Numbered from the stretch's first letter, positions 48,068 to 62,887 are shown. The stretch is DNA of 64,000 bases from Glandiceps talaboti (GCF_964340395.1 NC_135549.1:11787342-11851341); one strand, 5' to 3'. Notes: generated from the letters alone by a model not told the origin. Program-made: numbers and translations.

Positions 48068-48820
48068 TGCTGTGATTCTTGATTTGAGTGTACATCACTG
48101 AAACGGAATGAATAATTTTGTCAGTGTTATATACATTATATCAATATGTGCTTGAATGAATACGTCAATAAACATACTTCATTGGCAGTGCAGATAATAT
48201 TTCATACAAAACTGTCATGAGACATTTACTATAATGTCTGGGGCCTGACCAAAGAGTATGGTTGTTCGAATATACTATTTATGGACATGGTCAGAATCCA
48301 ACCCCATGTGACATCTGCTAGTAGGACTCTATTTATATTAATACACATGTATTTCTATGCTGGCGTTAGGCAGTAATGGAATTAATATTCAACCTCTCGA
48401 GCCATCATTACCTAGTCATATAACAAGTTGCAATTTTATGAGACAGCGACAAAAACTACTATAAAAGTTCTGATCGTATACAATTGTTCTTCTCAGTTCA
48501 AATGTCAAACATACATATAATATATAAACCGGTTTGTATTAACAGTATTAGTGGAAAAAAAATTGAAAACATGGGATTAGGTCTAACTAGAACAAAATAA
48601 CGACGTAAATGGACACAATCAATTATATTTGTTAAAAATCTACCATGCTGTATATGCTATTGGAGATTCCTGAAAGAAGACCTTGAAAGGAATCGGGTGA
48701 CCTGAAAACTTACGTCCCTCGGTGAAACCCGATATATGACCAACCCAGCTACAAACCCTTCAGCTATATTGTTTATGACCTCTCATGAATGTGCACATTT
48801 ACCCTGCGTAACATAAATAA
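48068..48820. other. Upstream flank of receptor H
   Basis: Presumed promoter region of H. No clear core motif or other feature recognised. Confidence 0.45.
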
Positions 48821-50355
48821 AATAGCGCCAATGGCGTTGTAGCACAACTGTATTTGGCTGTTGCTATGGACGTGGTCTTGTTGCCAGGCATATTTACATA
48901 CATTTTCGGAATCTTTAGTCACTTGCCTACCTTTCCCAGTTTTCATCTTTGCAATATAAACCATCATTTCGGTGTTGCCAGGCATATTAACATACATTTT
49001 TTTATTCTTTATTCATTTACCTACCTGTCTCTGTTTGTTATTCGTGTAATATGCATTATAACTTTACTATTGCTAAGGCCATGACCATGGTTGCTAGGAC
49101 CAGTTGTCATAATGTTTTGAACAAAAGCTGCAGATAAACACCTCCAGAAACATCCCTACCAAGTTTCAGCCCTATTCATCATGTACTTTTCAAGATATAA
49201 GTTTTTGACTAAAATTAAGATATTTAGAGCCATCCCCATTAAATTTCATCCCAATCTGCTCAGGAGTTTTGAAGTACAGATTTTTGACGAAAGACATATT
49301 TACATTTGAGCTATCACTGATGAGATCATCAGATCAAGAATATATCTTAATCTAAACACCCCTTAGAATGTTCCTACCAAATCTCTGCTCTCATTTGCTC
49401 AGTAATTTTGAAATATAGAATGTTGACCAAAATGACACATTTTTAGCCCTAATTTGCATATCACTCATGGGATCATCGTGTCATGAACAATTCTTAAACT
49501 AAACAACCCTGAGAACCTTTCTATCAATTTTCAGTCAAATCTGCTCTGTATTTTTGGAATTACAGAATTTTCACCAAAAAGACACATTTTAGCCCTAATT
49601 TTTATATCACTGATGAGATCATCAGATCAAGAATATATCTTAATCTAAACACCCCTTAGAATGTTCCTACCAAATCTCTGCTCTCATTTGCTCAGTAATT
49701 TTGAAATATAGAATGTTGACCAAAATGACACATTTTTAGCCCTAATTTGCATATCACTCATGGGATCATCGTGTCATGAACAATTCTTAAACTAAACAAC
49801 CCTGAGAACCTTTCTATCAATTTTCAGTCAAATCTGCTCTGTATTTTTGGAATTACAGAATTTTCACCAAAAAGACACATTTTAGCCCTAATTTTTATAT
49901 CACTTATGAGATCATCATATCAAGAATATATCTTAATCTATAAACACCCCTTACAATGTACCCACCACATCTGAGCTGCATCTGCTTATATAAGTAATTT
50001 TGGAAGTATAAAATTTTGACCAAAAAGACACATTTTAGTCTTAGGTTGCATATCACAGATGGTAACATCGTGTCATGAACAATTCTAAACTAAACATCGC
50101 CGACAACATTCCCACCAAAGTCTAGGCCAATCTGCCCATTAGTTTTGGAGTTTAAGTTTTCTGACCAAAAATAACATGTTTTGATCCAAATCGCATATCT
50201 CTGATACGATCATTTCTCATCTACACGCCCTAAGTAATGACAATGTCGCCACCAAATACCAAGGCAATCAGTCTGCTTACACACACACATCCACGCACAC
50301 ATTTCACAATGTCTATAGCAGTACTGAACCCCAGTTCAACTGTGCTAAAACACAT
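48821..50355. repeat. Repeat field: 146-bp subunits, with an exact 293-bp duplication
   Basis: The left part (48821-49118) shares ATAGCGCCAATGGCGTTGTA, then TGGCTGTTGCTATGGACGTG and TTTACATACATTTT, with 55255-55735. From about 49119, degenerate units of about 146 bp repeat blocks such as TTTAGCCCTAATTTGCATAT, TCATGAACAATTCTTAAAC and ACCAAATCT. Within them 49313-49605 and 49606-49898 appear identical over 293 bp. The right end (50305-50355) is the reversed AGCACAAC block. There is no coding frame; residual similarity is at the DNA level. Confidence 0.85.
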
Positions 50356-53300
50356 TCCGACTTGGCATCATTGAACAGATTTATAGTTACACCCCGTATA
50401 AATTAAAACATTTGAACAGAGGCACCGAAGAAAAAGTGGATTATTATCTGTATTATGCGTCAGGAACTAAGATGACATACCCGTGACTGTATGTTCGAAG
50501 AAATTATATCCTTACCACTATGCGTAGCTCCAGAGCTATCGCTTTACATTCAAGCACTAGCTTCCACTGGAAGACGTGATAAAAACTCCGACAATTGTGA
50601 TTTACCAGAGACAAACGAGTTATGCAGTATTGAACTGTAAAACAGGTGCCCTCAGGAAAGAGACCGTGTACTGCAGAGCTCTGGTGTACTGTCAGTAATT
50701 CCCCTAAAACTCGCCATGCAACACACCACCAAATAAATGAACGTGTTTGCTAGCCAACCCACTGACGATGTTCTGTCAGACAAGTGCAAACAAAGCGTGA
50801 CCAATTGGGAAACCGGAAACAAACTATCCGCCCCCTGCATGCTAGAATGAAGACCAACACTTATTAACGACAATCCCTTTGGATAGTTCGCCGCAAAAGT
50901 TGTTTATCCCAACCATTTACGTAGCAAGGTCGCCTTGACAACTATTTACTTAAGAACTTAGGTATACGGGTACCCAATAGTCAAGTGTTTGTTGACCCTC
51001 GATAACAGCGTACGATGTAGCGTATCGTCTCAACGAGCAAAATGCGGCCACATATTAATTAGATGCCTTACATTTTTCAAAATTAGTAGTAGAGTATGTA
51101 CACGAGCTGTCATTCAAGGGGGCTTGAACTAATGTGACACGCTTTTCAGCTTAGAGATTTTGATTTGCGTCAGATTTACTTTGACAAACGACTTGTCAGT
51201 TTTGCAGGTAACTTGATGCTTCGTTCCTCCATGACTCTATGATTATTAAGAAAGCTGTGTACCTGTTTCACCCCTTTCAATCATGCATCTATCCATATGT
51301 ATGATATGAACCACATTAGTATAGTATCCACGTGTACAAACTACATAGCAGTGACAGCACCTGCAGTGGATATGATATGACTGCGTGGTATTTACCACAA
51401 ATAGTCGTGAGGTATTTAGTATCAGCATGCCGAGTGCTTTCGAGAACATGATTCGTGAGTTCTCACGTACTGATAGCATCGTGCATGATGAATCAAAGTG
51501 TAGGTCTGCTATTTCACCCTTTCAAGTCTTCGTATCAGACATGATAACGTATTGGTTTCGTGTAATCCGCATTTGGGTCATAGATACATGTAGGATAAAA
51601 GAGCCTGACTGGATATTCAAAGTATCGCGAATGGAATTCTACACTATAGGCGTCATTGTCAATTAATGCTTGAAACACTTGGTTACCCTCGATTGTGACA
51701 GAATGAGGACGGATCGGTTTTGTACCAGAAGAAGACTGTCACACAAAGGATTTATGACAATGATCAAAGAGAACAGTGCTTTATACTGAGAGTATGAAAT
51801 AATATTTTAAGAGTGGAAATTTCCATTAATCCAGCTGAGCAAATAAAGTGCGATGTAATTTTAGTAAGGCCGATTGTACATTTTTCTTCTGCGTTCCTGT
51901 TGAAGTAGTGTATATGTATGCATGATTGTCAGCATGCACTGTTATCACTGTGAACTTATTATACGCCCATATAGTGATCAGAGTGTTCCAGTCTACATAT
52001 TTGAAAATTACATAAGTTAGACCCTAATATAATTAGATCCCTTCGTAATATCGCACGTCTAAGGTCATTTTCCCAGAAAAGCAGCCCCCCTCCCCCCTGT
52101 GCCGAATGTCTATCATTTTAACAATTACTATAAGGCAAAAAAAAATTGTATCTGGTCAGCGCGCGCATCACTTCGGTCGGTCTTTCTTGTGTGTTTGCCT
52201 ATGAACCAATAGGCAATTATGAACAAGCCAATGGCATCTGCCCCACATACACATACACTTACTCTAAAGTACTAAATTAAAAGAATAGTAACTGCCATAA
52301 ATAGTAGACTGAGTGAAAGGTTTGCCGTTTGTTGAGAATGCAAAAAAAAAAAACGCGGCGTCGCACTCTTTTTAGACAAACTGTCCTGAATAGAAACAAT
52401 TCATTTTTTTTGTTTGATAAAGTAGCCAATAAAGTCCAGGGTTTCAGTCCTGTGTTCTCGCATTAGCACAGCGATGAATTAATACTGTCATTATTTTGTT
52501 CTGGACCAATATTTTCTTTAACTCTGCCAGACAAATGATTTTCAAACTTACACTGCAATCTTGGCACAATTCTCTTATTGACATATACCATTTGGCATAA
52601 TGTTAAAATATTAATTTGAAAAGAACTGTTTCTTGAATCGTTGCAGTATTCTAAGTCATTAACTAACCACGCAAAAAATGAACAACTTTAAGCAGTTTTT
52701 TAAATTGTAAACTGCAGTTTTAATCATTTGATTCACACTACCTCTTTCAGGTCATCCCAGTGTTATTTGTAATGGCTTTGTTATTGCAATCGAGGTACCG
52801 ATCGGTATTAGGCTGACATGACTGTAGAAGTAGCAACAGCTTGACTCCTCAATTCTAAATTGAAACCTCTCACGATAACAATGTCTTTTATCACTATGAA
52901 TTGCCAAATAAAAATATATGGCGAAGTGTGCTACTTTAAATATGATGAACAGAGAAACTAATTTATTTTTTTACTGTTCAAGAGGCGGTATTTTCGAATA
53001 ATTGAATTTCACTGCATGTGAGCTATATGGGTTCCATACCACAATAAACGTGTTGCCGATTCTGTCAGCAATGTTCCACCCATGGTGTTTCCACATGTTG
53101 ACCTCATACTTATGTTTAACAATATGCATATATGTAATAGCTTCAACATCTGTGCCTTCTATACAGCTATTAAAAGTTTGTCTGAATAAACATATTTTGA
53201 AAAGACTTCATCGGGCGTCAGCCGGTTGTGACACTGAGCTGTGTATGCATTCATGTCCTCCGGGATTCATTAATTGTTTGCTTACATGACTTCAATATCG

Positions 53301-55180
53301 AACCAATTATCACCTGATAGTACACTTTTATTATCGCAGTGTCCATGAATATATGTTAATTTGGTGAGTGATTTAGACAGCAATAAGTAAAATACACAGG
53401 TTCTTTCTATATTCCAGATTCTCTGAATATATTACGACTTGGCGTAACACCTTGCATCCTCAGTTGATATGGTGTCCGTTGAGCCTAATAATACATAAAC
53501 TTATAGGTACTGTATTGAACTTTGTATAAAATGTATCAGTCAACCGATGTCATATTACATCACCAACAATGTGTATTATCTTCTCAAAACAGGCACTTTG
53601 ATTTGATACACCAAAAACTTGAAGTTAGTCACTAAATGTAGCGTAAACTACCATGACTGACACGTTTACATATTGCTAGAGAAATATACTACTTTATTTA
53701 TTGCCTACCAGTCGTTTTTAATGGAGATGCCCACCAGCTCAGTTTAAGGGAAGGTCTGACTATAGACGGCAAACTATTGATTCTCTTTGCATACTTGTAC
53801 ATCGTGACATCACTCAGCGACATTAGACACCACTTTACAAAAAACAAACGTCTGCGACGACATCTACTTTGAACAGTTTCTGCTTTGAGGCCACAGTCTA
53901 AGTAAACAAGTACAGATTCTATTTTTAGATCACAGCATGGCATGGTTTTCTGTAGTGTTATATTGTCTCCAGAATTCAATGATCAAGCAAGCACTGCATA
54001 ATTGTAAGTGTATTCAGAATAGTCTAGTACATTTGCTCCATAAACAATAGTCGTTACATTACTATATATAACAAACGTATATATCCCTTTATAATTAGCC
54101 AAATCGCATTACAATAAGAATTCAGAATCATGCACGTGCCCAATTGGACAAAATAACATGGTAATTTATACCCTGGTCATTCTACACCACGACAACGGGC
54201 GCCTATGTCTCGACAACGCGTGACCTAGTCACTGGTTCTGCTGCGTTCGAAGTGTGAGTCAGAACCTTCAAAATTACCTTTACTTTCCCGGAGTTTTCGT
54301 TATATTACTGACACTGGTATAATTATATTATTCTCCCTTAGGTCACTCGTATTTGCCTTGGCTGCACGAAGAAAAGTATTGAGAATATTAAACATATAAA
54401 TTTTGAATGTACTAAGGTGGTACGACACCCTCATAATAATATCGCACACGATATGTCATGAATTGGACAAGTTAAGTAAGTTGTGTCTAAACATATGCTA
54501 TGGATTAATGATAAATTATGAATTTATCGATATGAAATAATGCAGAACATACATTAAAATATTCAACCCACTATCTATATTAATGTCTCATCTAATGAGT
54601 TTGCAAAACAGATATGTCATTGTTGATGTGATATGGGATATTGTTTTTTTTTTCACAAATCCTGAATTTCATATTTTATACGTCCTAAACACTATCCGCA
54701 TTACAAAGTCAAATTCGAAAGCTACTAACTGTACCCAGTTGTCGTCGTGAAACCTCAAACATGAAATAAGGTAGAAAATAAGCTGTGGTTTGTTTGTGCA
54801 TAGTCGCCATAATACAATACAGTACATCATTCCTTCTGAATGCTGTCGATGTCAAGTGCTATCCCATTTTATTGGAAACGTAGTTCGACTTAATACTTGT
54901 TTTATAACTTCGATTTCCAGGATCATCATTCCAAACTGTCACCCATTATGTTTAGCTATGTTTGTAGTTTGTGAGTATATTTTGAAGATCATTTTGTTAC
55001 TTTCATCATATTGGGTAGTATATTATATTTGCCATTATATGAGGACGTATTTGATTTCTAGCTACGTGTTGACAAAAAAGATTTTCAATTGTATGTAATT
55101 TTGGGTTATTTACACTGTATATCCTAATAATGTCCGACATTATAAATAGCCATGTCATGAACTGTACTCTCAACAGCATT
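50356..55180. other. Gene desert, about 4.8 kb
   Basis: AT-rich sequence without recognisable genes. Frames at 50652-50873, 51246-51666, 53002-53289, 53698-53979 and 54790-55098 mostly begin at TTG or GTG and show no domains. A short poly-C stretch lies near 52086-52098. An unrecognised exon of a spliced gene cannot be excluded. Confidence 0.5.
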
Positions 55181-55189
55181 TGTTAACTT

Positions 55190-56163
55190 TTACCTTCCGT
55201 GGGGAAGGTTATGTTTAGCTTTGTCTGTGCTTGTCTGTGAACACAACTCACAAATAGCGCCAATAGCATTGTAGCACAACTGTACAGTTTCTAAAATATT
55301 TTCATACACTTTTGGAAAATTTATTCAGTTGTCTATTGATCCCTGTTATCTTTGCAATATATGCGATACATTTGGCTGTTGCCATGGGCGTGGTCTTGTT
55401 GATAGGCACATTTACATACATTTTTGGAATGGGTATTCAGTTGTCTATTAATCCCTGTTGTTATCGTTGCAATATATGTGATCATTTGTCTGTTGCTATG
55501 GACGGGGGTCTTGTTGCTTTTGAATGTTTGTTCACTTAACTATGAATCCCCGTTGTTATCTTTGTGATATACACAATTGTTTGGCTGTTGGTCATGGTTG
55601 CTAGTGATATCTGCATATATCTTTTAATGTTTACTCTCTTACCGACCAGATGTTGTTGTTATTTTAGCAAAATATACTGGCATTTGGTTGTTGCTAAGGG
55701 CGTGATCATGGTTGCTAGGGCCGATTGCGTCAAAATATTTTGAACAAAGTCTGCAGAAAACCACTTCTAGAAACATCTCACCATATTCCAGTCTCACTGA
55801 CCAAGTGCTTTTTCGAGATACAAGTTTTTCACCAAAATCCACAATTTTTACACCCAATTTGCATATCGCTGATGGGATCACTGTATGCTTAATATTTAGC
55901 CCTAATTTGCATATTACTGATGGAATCATCATGTCATGAACACACCTCAATTTACAGACCCCTAAGAACGTTCCCATCAAATTTCAAACCAATCTGCCAG
56001 GTAATTTTTTATTTCAATTTTTTGACCAAAGTAACATTCTTTGACCCAAATCACATACCTGTGATGCGATCATTTTGCTTTGAACAATTTCCCAACTAAA
56101 CACCAAAAGCAATGTCCCCACCAAATACCAAGGCAATCGGTCTGGCGGTTTTGAGTTTAAGTT

Positions 56164-56209
<46 letters not shown>

Positions 56210-56305
56210 GGAAACACACCAAACCATGCCTATAGGTGCTATAGGCATGGTTTGATGTGTTTCCGTCTGTCTGTCTGACCCTTATCAGTTCAGTTGTGCT
56301 AAAGA
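55190..56305. repeat. Second copy of the 48.8-50.4 kb repeat family, GACA-tailed
   Basis: Opens with TACCTTCCGTGGGGAAGGTT, then repeats of TTGGCTGTTGCCATGGGCGT with TTTACATACATTTTTGGAAT. Then AAAGTCTGCAGAAAACCACT and the 146-bp-type units (CCCTAATTTGCATATTACTG, TCATGAACAC). It ends in a CAGA tract and a hairpin at 56186-56275. The frames at 55639-55980 come from these units. Confidence 0.8.
56186..56275. repeat. Long hairpin at the end of the GACA-tailed repeat
   Basis: CAGACGGAAACACACCAAAC + CATGCCTATA is followed, after loop GGTGC, by TATAGGCATGGTTTGATGTG + TTTCCGTCTGTCTGTCTG. The arms pair over about 40 bp with one mismatch, and the CAGA tract extends the left arm further. It looks like two elements meeting tail to tail. 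Confidence 0.9.
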
Positions 56306-57303
<998 letters not shown>

Positions 57304-57394
57304 AAAGTGATTTTCTACCAGAATGGTACGGGTGTTGATCACCGAAAACAACCATCGTGAAGAGTGCCTGTACTGTCAATCTATGTTGACGGCC

Positions 57395-57812
57395 GTTTGA
57401 TGTGTTCTGTTTTACAGTAAATTGTTGCAGAAAATCCCCAAATGCTAAGCTCTTATGACCAGGATTCAGTGTGTTTCGAAGACCTCAATTCTGGTCATAA
57501 GAGCTTAGCATTTGGGTGTTTTCTGCAACAATTTACTCTAAAATAGAAGACATCAAGGGTTGCGTCAGCCACACTCGATACAGAGTTGACGTAAGTTGGT
57601 GTGGTTTCGCCTGGACTGTTTGTTTTGTCGCCTCTAACTGACGCATCGTTTGATGTGTCCTGTTTTAGAGTAAATTGTTGCACAAAACGGCAAATACTAA
57701 GCTCTTATGACCAGGATTGTGTGTGTCTCGAACAAGGATTGTGTGTGTCTCAAACAAGAATTGTGTGTGTCTTAAACACCCAAATGCTAAGCTTTTATGA
57801 CAAAGTGTATTT
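57395..57812. repeat. Nested inverted and direct copies of a short element
   Basis: A block reading TTTTAGAGTAAATTGTTGCA, then CAAATGCTAAGCTCTTATGA and CCAGGATT, is present at 57409-57468. It is inverted at 57483-57545 and direct again at about 57660-57718. Partial CAAATGCTAAGC copies occur near 56571 and 57780. The first two form a stem of about 55 bp. Between copies there is a 22-bp unit repeated three times (GATTGTGTGTGTCTCGAACA type, 57715-57776). No coding content. Confidence 0.85.
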
Positions 57813-59849
57813 CTGTCTATGTCTAATAGACTAAGTCTATTCCCTTTACCATAAGAAATCTCAACTTCAAAGAAGAACAATATCTACGGCTATCTTGTAA
57901 GTAAAAAATCCTTAAATACACTGTCATTTCTTTTCCACACGTATTGAACCGTAAATCGGTTTTAACGAATGCATGGTTTTAAGTCATTTACATCCGATTG
58001 TCGTAAGCTCAGAACATCTCAGACACATAGACGACTTTCTCCATCATTACCACGGTATAGCTTTTATATCACAGTTCCTGATCAGTCTATGCAAATAGCT
58101 GACATTTCTGTCGTTTTGTATGCTGTAAGGGTAAACTTACGTCTCCATTCTAAAGTTTATTAATTTTTGTTAATTTGAATGGATAACACAGCATTGGACT
58201 ACAGTGCACTACGAGATTGGTATGTATCAATCTGTATGTTGCCAGGTGATTCTTAAAAGTGCATAACAGTCCAAGTCAGAAGGCAATTAATTACTTGCAA
58301 AGAATCGGGTGCAGATAGCAAAGGGGAAGAATTGATCGAGCTAGCTTACATGACAAATTTGCAGTTGATAATCTTGATGCTACAATATTTGACAGATTTA
58401 CGTAAAACGCCATCAGACAAAGGTCAAAAGATATGTTACATTATGTTATTTCAATTTAATCTAATAGACCAAACGGTGACGCAATTATAAACGCTTCACG
58501 ATTAATCGAAGTCCCTTGATGTGACATACCTATCTATTTTGATTGTGAACTTACCCAATGTCCGGTTGTATAGAGAAAAATCTGTTAGTTTTATTTCCAC
58601 ATTTATCAATTTATGTTACATAAGCGCTTTTATCCCAACATCAAATGTATCATTTACAGATCAAATATATAAACTAAATATTGTACATTACCAATTTCAC
58701 TGCATTTTTCGAACGACTTGGCATTTACTATTACAACTGGTGGCCGAACTGGTTGCCTTGAAAAATCAAAGGATACCAGCACATTACGTTGAACTAACTA
58801 TAAATAGAAAACGCACACACGCACACACACACACAGTGCGACGTACAGCCGGTACACACCCAAGACGCTCATGGTTTCGCAGTTGGAACTGTGTGATTAT
58901 CTAGCATTTGGTTGTCATGATGTGTTGGACCCACGTTTTTTCACAGCCCAAGATTGGTTGAGAAAGCCGCTTATCAATTTGACAGTCGATGTGTTTAGTG
59001 CCAATCTCCAAAATTGGTAAAGCTAACCTGACGGTGATGAATTGCGTTCCCTAATTGACAGCTGATACTTTAATCTTAAATATAAAGTGTAATTTTATCA
59101 AGTGAAATTTTCTACAACATGGATTTCCTGGATCAGCCCAACGCCACCTGCAGCCACACAGCCTTTCATCAATAAGCAAAAACACTGCAGATTAAATCTT
59201 TAGACTGCAGACTCATGACAACCGTCGAATTCTAACATATGGTAAACAGATCACAACACATGGATGTTTATATACTTTTAAAAGGTCACTATACATGACA
59301 TCCCATCGGTTCACTTCATCTCAACTTGAAAAAATACTCTTAAGTATGTCAATCTCCGGTCTACTTTATAGTGCCCTGTCACTCACAACTAAGGAGCATT
59401 CTTAGAGGGGCATTACATGGCCTCGTCTATTCCTCATGTTGATATAGGGGATCAATCAACAAAAGGAATTGATTTTACAGTTCATTACACGACAGTGTGT
59501 AGGGCACAGAGTTTTACGAAATACTAATTTCTTTAATATTTACTAGGTCGGTACCCAAATATAAGGCATATCTTACTTCGAATCAAAACATACCGGAATC
59601 TTTAATTGGTGTTTCCCACCCGTTTTAATATACGATGTAGCGTTTACATGTAATATATCAATTAAATCATATTTAAACTGCCTCCTGTATGGGAAACCAT
59701 ACAGTTTTGGGCATACACACAATGTTGGAATACAAAATTCTGAACTATAGCTATTGTACATGATATACCACTTCCTTGGAGAATTAATGATACGAAACTC
59801 TATGAAATTTGAAGATTACATAGTTACAGTACAGTAGTATATGTACTAA
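57813..59849. other. Gene-poor region
   Basis: About 2 kb AT-rich. A 127-codon frame (58521-58904) begins with GTG and runs through a short CACA tract; no features recognised. Confidence 0.5.
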
Positions 59850-60236
59850 AGTATATTAAATTGAAGTATGCATTCTTAAGATATAGCCTAATTATCGCTT
59901 ATTGTGCAAATTATTCATTAAAACTGTAAGCTATACCAGTAAACTTTATAGGAGGTATGCAATTTATTATGGTTAATATATGTACTAAATTATATTGAAA
60001 TGAAGCGTGCATTCTTAAGATACAGTCTAATTACCATTGTTTGAAGTATGCGCTCCAAAGATATAGCCTTATTACAAAAAAAACCTATTAATTATGCAAA
60101 TGACTAATTAATGTTCATTGGATGTTTACCAAAATCTAATCGGATCTTTCCATTACCCTCTAGAAGATGTGTAACAACTTTCATTAGAATCGATGCAGTA
60201 TCTTTTGAGATATCGTGTCCACAGACAGACAGACAT

Positions 60237-60250
<14 letters not shown>
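59850..60250 (+). repeat. Interspersed repeat with GACA tail, second copy
   Basis: Contains three degenerate copies of GCATTCTTAAGATATAGCCT-like blocks, then TTTACCAAAATCTAATCGGA, AATCGATGCAGTATCTTTTG, AGATATCGTGTCCACAGAC and the CAGA tract. The 3' block order matches 39791-40140. Confidence 0.7.
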
Positions 60251-60270
<20 letters not shown>

Positions 60271-60440
60271 TGACTGACTGACTGACTGACTGACTGACTG
60301 ACTGACTGACTGACTGACTGACTGACTGACTGACTGACTGACTGACTGACTGACTGACTGACTGACTGACTGACTGACTGACTGACTGACTGACTGACTG
60401 ACTGACTGACAGACAGACAGACAGATAGAGACAGACAGAC
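60223..60440. repeat. (ACAG)n-(ACTG)n-(ACAG)n compound microsatellite
   Basis: A CAGA tract changes abruptly to about 35 ACTG units (60268-60408), then returns to CAGA. The frames over it reading SVSQ/SLSV repeats are artefacts. Confidence 0.96.
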
Positions 60441-61203
60441 GCATAACTAACAAACATAATCAAGGTAAAAAATAATAAGAGCAAATCATACACAATGAGA
60501 ATATGGTCTAATTCGTGTGGAACTTGATTTACAATTTCACCTGATCAATAAAACGTGGAGTGCTATTTACAACCTTAAGAGTTTTATAAATTTGAGTCAT
60601 GCTTCGAGATGCTGACTTTTCTCTTTTATCAATTGAATTTATATTCATCGGATACCCTTTCACAACATCCAAACTGTAACATCACTTTAAGGATTTATTT
60701 ATGCTGAGCATAAATGAGCGAACATGGTCGAGGTACACCAAGTCACCCATATTTATATGACACAATCCACTGTCTCAACGTAGGTTACAAAAATACAGCT
60801 AAATTATTATCATGGTATAATTTCACTATTTACCCAGATCCCATTTTAATGCAAGTTGTCCCAGGATTAACAATATATTGGACAACATTGCTCATCGCAG
60901 AACACAATCATCTCTGTCGTGACCTTGCTCCTCAAGATAAGTTAGATAACTATCTTTCCTTTTGGGTTTAACTACTTAATTGAGCCGAAACGCAATTGGC
61001 ACGTTTGTGATTTAGTATTGCTTCTACGATTTAAATGATTAAATCGTAGATTTATCAGCTAACCGTTCACCCACATATCATTCAAATAAGTGGCATTTGT
61101 CCCACAAGCTCATACATACGATTTTGTACCTTTGATTCGATATTACTGAGCTGCTGACATTTCATTGTGTGACATATCAAAAATGTGTTGCAGTATTTCA
61201 AGT
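60441..61203. other. Spacer between microsatellite and element copy 2
   Basis: AT-rich. An 85-codon frame at 60714-60971 is featureless. Nothing else seen. Confidence 0.5.
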
Positions 61204-61735
61204 AAGGCCATACAAACAATTATGTAGTTCCGGTTACGCTCAATTTTAGAATAGGTGGGTAGGTAGATTTTTTATTTTATTTTTTTTTTAAATATTTGTT
61301 TTTAAGTGTGAGTGTCTAGTTCAGGTAGTTATGTTTTCCGTTGTTTTCCATATGGTCTCTGTGTTATTGGTTTCTTCCCATCAGATGTACAGCCATTGCA
61401 GATTGGAAGAACAGTTTTATGTTGCCTTTTAAAATTGATGTCAGTTTCCGCACCTCAATACCAGTGCCGCACAAATGTCCTTACGTCCCGTCCCATGCTA
61501 GCACAATAATAGGGCAGTTCTACTGGCATGGCACAGTTTGTGGTCCAGGCCGACAGCGAGGGCGTCCCGAACATTAATTGAATATCACTATTTGTCACGA
61601 CACTTCCACAATTTTCACGATTTTTATTACTTTTTTCTCGATTACATAAAAATAACTTTAGTGTCGGCAATGATAATCTAGGTGAGGTCGGGTAACCAGA
61701 ACCACACATCTTTTTTTAGGCCTAATACATAGTGC
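61204..61735. mobile_element. Non-autonomous element with terminal inverted repeats, copy 2
   Basis: Left end AGGCCA then TGTAGTTCCGGTTACGCTC. The right end reversed reads AGGCCT then TGTGGTTCTGGTTACCCGAC. Interior blocks match copy 1 (34969-35394), but about 130 bp around 61455-61585, less AT-rich than the rest, have no counterpart there. Two overlapping frames cross this extra segment on opposite strands (61341-61577, 61455-61709) with no recognised product. Confidence 0.75.
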
Positions 61736-61821
61736 CGCGCCTGTGTCTTTTGTGTTCATTCTAAATCTTTTTTTAGGCCTAATACATAGTGCCGCGCCTG
61801 TGTCTTTTGTGTGCATTCTAA
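61719..61821. repeat. 47-bp tandem duplication at the element's right end
   Basis: TTTTTTTAGGCCTAATACAT plus AGTGCCGCGCCTGTGTCTTT and a short remainder occur twice in tandem (period 47), almost identical, starting in the right terminal repeat of element copy 2. Confidence 0.9.
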
Positions 61822-62760
61822 AGAGTAAATCCTCTCATGTTCTCCCAATCGACTGAAATAGCTCTGACATAAACATCATTCTAGTGAATACCAAACATTG
61901 GTGGCACAGAAAACCCTCAGTCATAGTAGATTTATGGCTGCTACAAAATGAAATACTGAAATAACCCAATTACTGTTAACTAAACCTTCTCTATATATTA
62001 AAAGTATAACGTTGAGCACGATCACTGCATGTGCACCTTTTATTTTAAGTCTAAACTGACCTTCAGCAACGTTTAGTAGCATATATATAAGAAATATATG
62101 CGTAACACTTACCCGAATTGAACTACCATATGAATAAGTAATTTTATCATCACCGTGACTAATTCAGTTAAAAATGTGATTACAATGTTTTTCACCGCAG
62201 TGGGCTGGTGTAACCTCAAATGTAAATAAGATCAGACGCACAGCCAAGGGCACCGTTAACATTGTGGGCACTTACCAAGAAAGGTGAGGAATCATAGCAC
62301 AGCCACTCCTTGATCAGATGAGTGGTGTGACGTGAAACGCTCTAGATTGTTACACTCGTTGATGTGTGACAGACAAGACAGACCCATGGCATATGTTCAC
62401 AATTTTGATTAGGTTTAGACGTTATGGGGATGGGCAAATATGCATTGTTTCATAACATTTCGAATATACAGTTATTTTTCACTAATGTACCTGTAGTCCA
62501 GTACAAGTAATATCTCGTCCTTGCAGTCTGAGAGTTTTGGACATCAATGATTTAAATTGTTGTTTTTGCCAGAATAAAGATGCCATGAGAAAAATAATCT
62601 CACACTCTCACTCGTTGGGGAAATTTTGTTTTCCCTTCTCACGTGAGATATTCCATCTCAACCCATTCGAGGTGTGATATTCCATTATTCCCCTACCCTC
62701 GTGTCCTGTTAAATCCACCAAACTCGCTGAGAGACGTACTATAACGAAGGTATACTGCGA
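61822..62760. other. Gene-poor spacer
   Basis: AT-rich sequence with no gene seen. Near 62765-62805 the motif ACCTTCCGTTAGGGAAGGTT recurs, also found near 55190, marking another fragment of the 55.2-kb family. Confidence 0.5.
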
Positions 62761-62817
62761 ATTCGACGAGTTTTGTTGTTTCACCTTCCGTTAGGGAAGG
62801 TTATAGTTACTGTATGA

Positions 62818-62852
62818 CGATGTATGTATGTATGTATGTATGTATGTATGTA

Positions 62853-62887
<35 letters not shown>

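Noticed and set aside
53698-53979. 93-codon minus-strand frame with an RCRRRR cluster
   Set aside because: TTG start, no domain and no convincing splice context. A chance frame is the simpler explanation.
58521-58904. 127-codon frame
   Set aside because: GTG start, passes through a CACA tract, no recognisable features.
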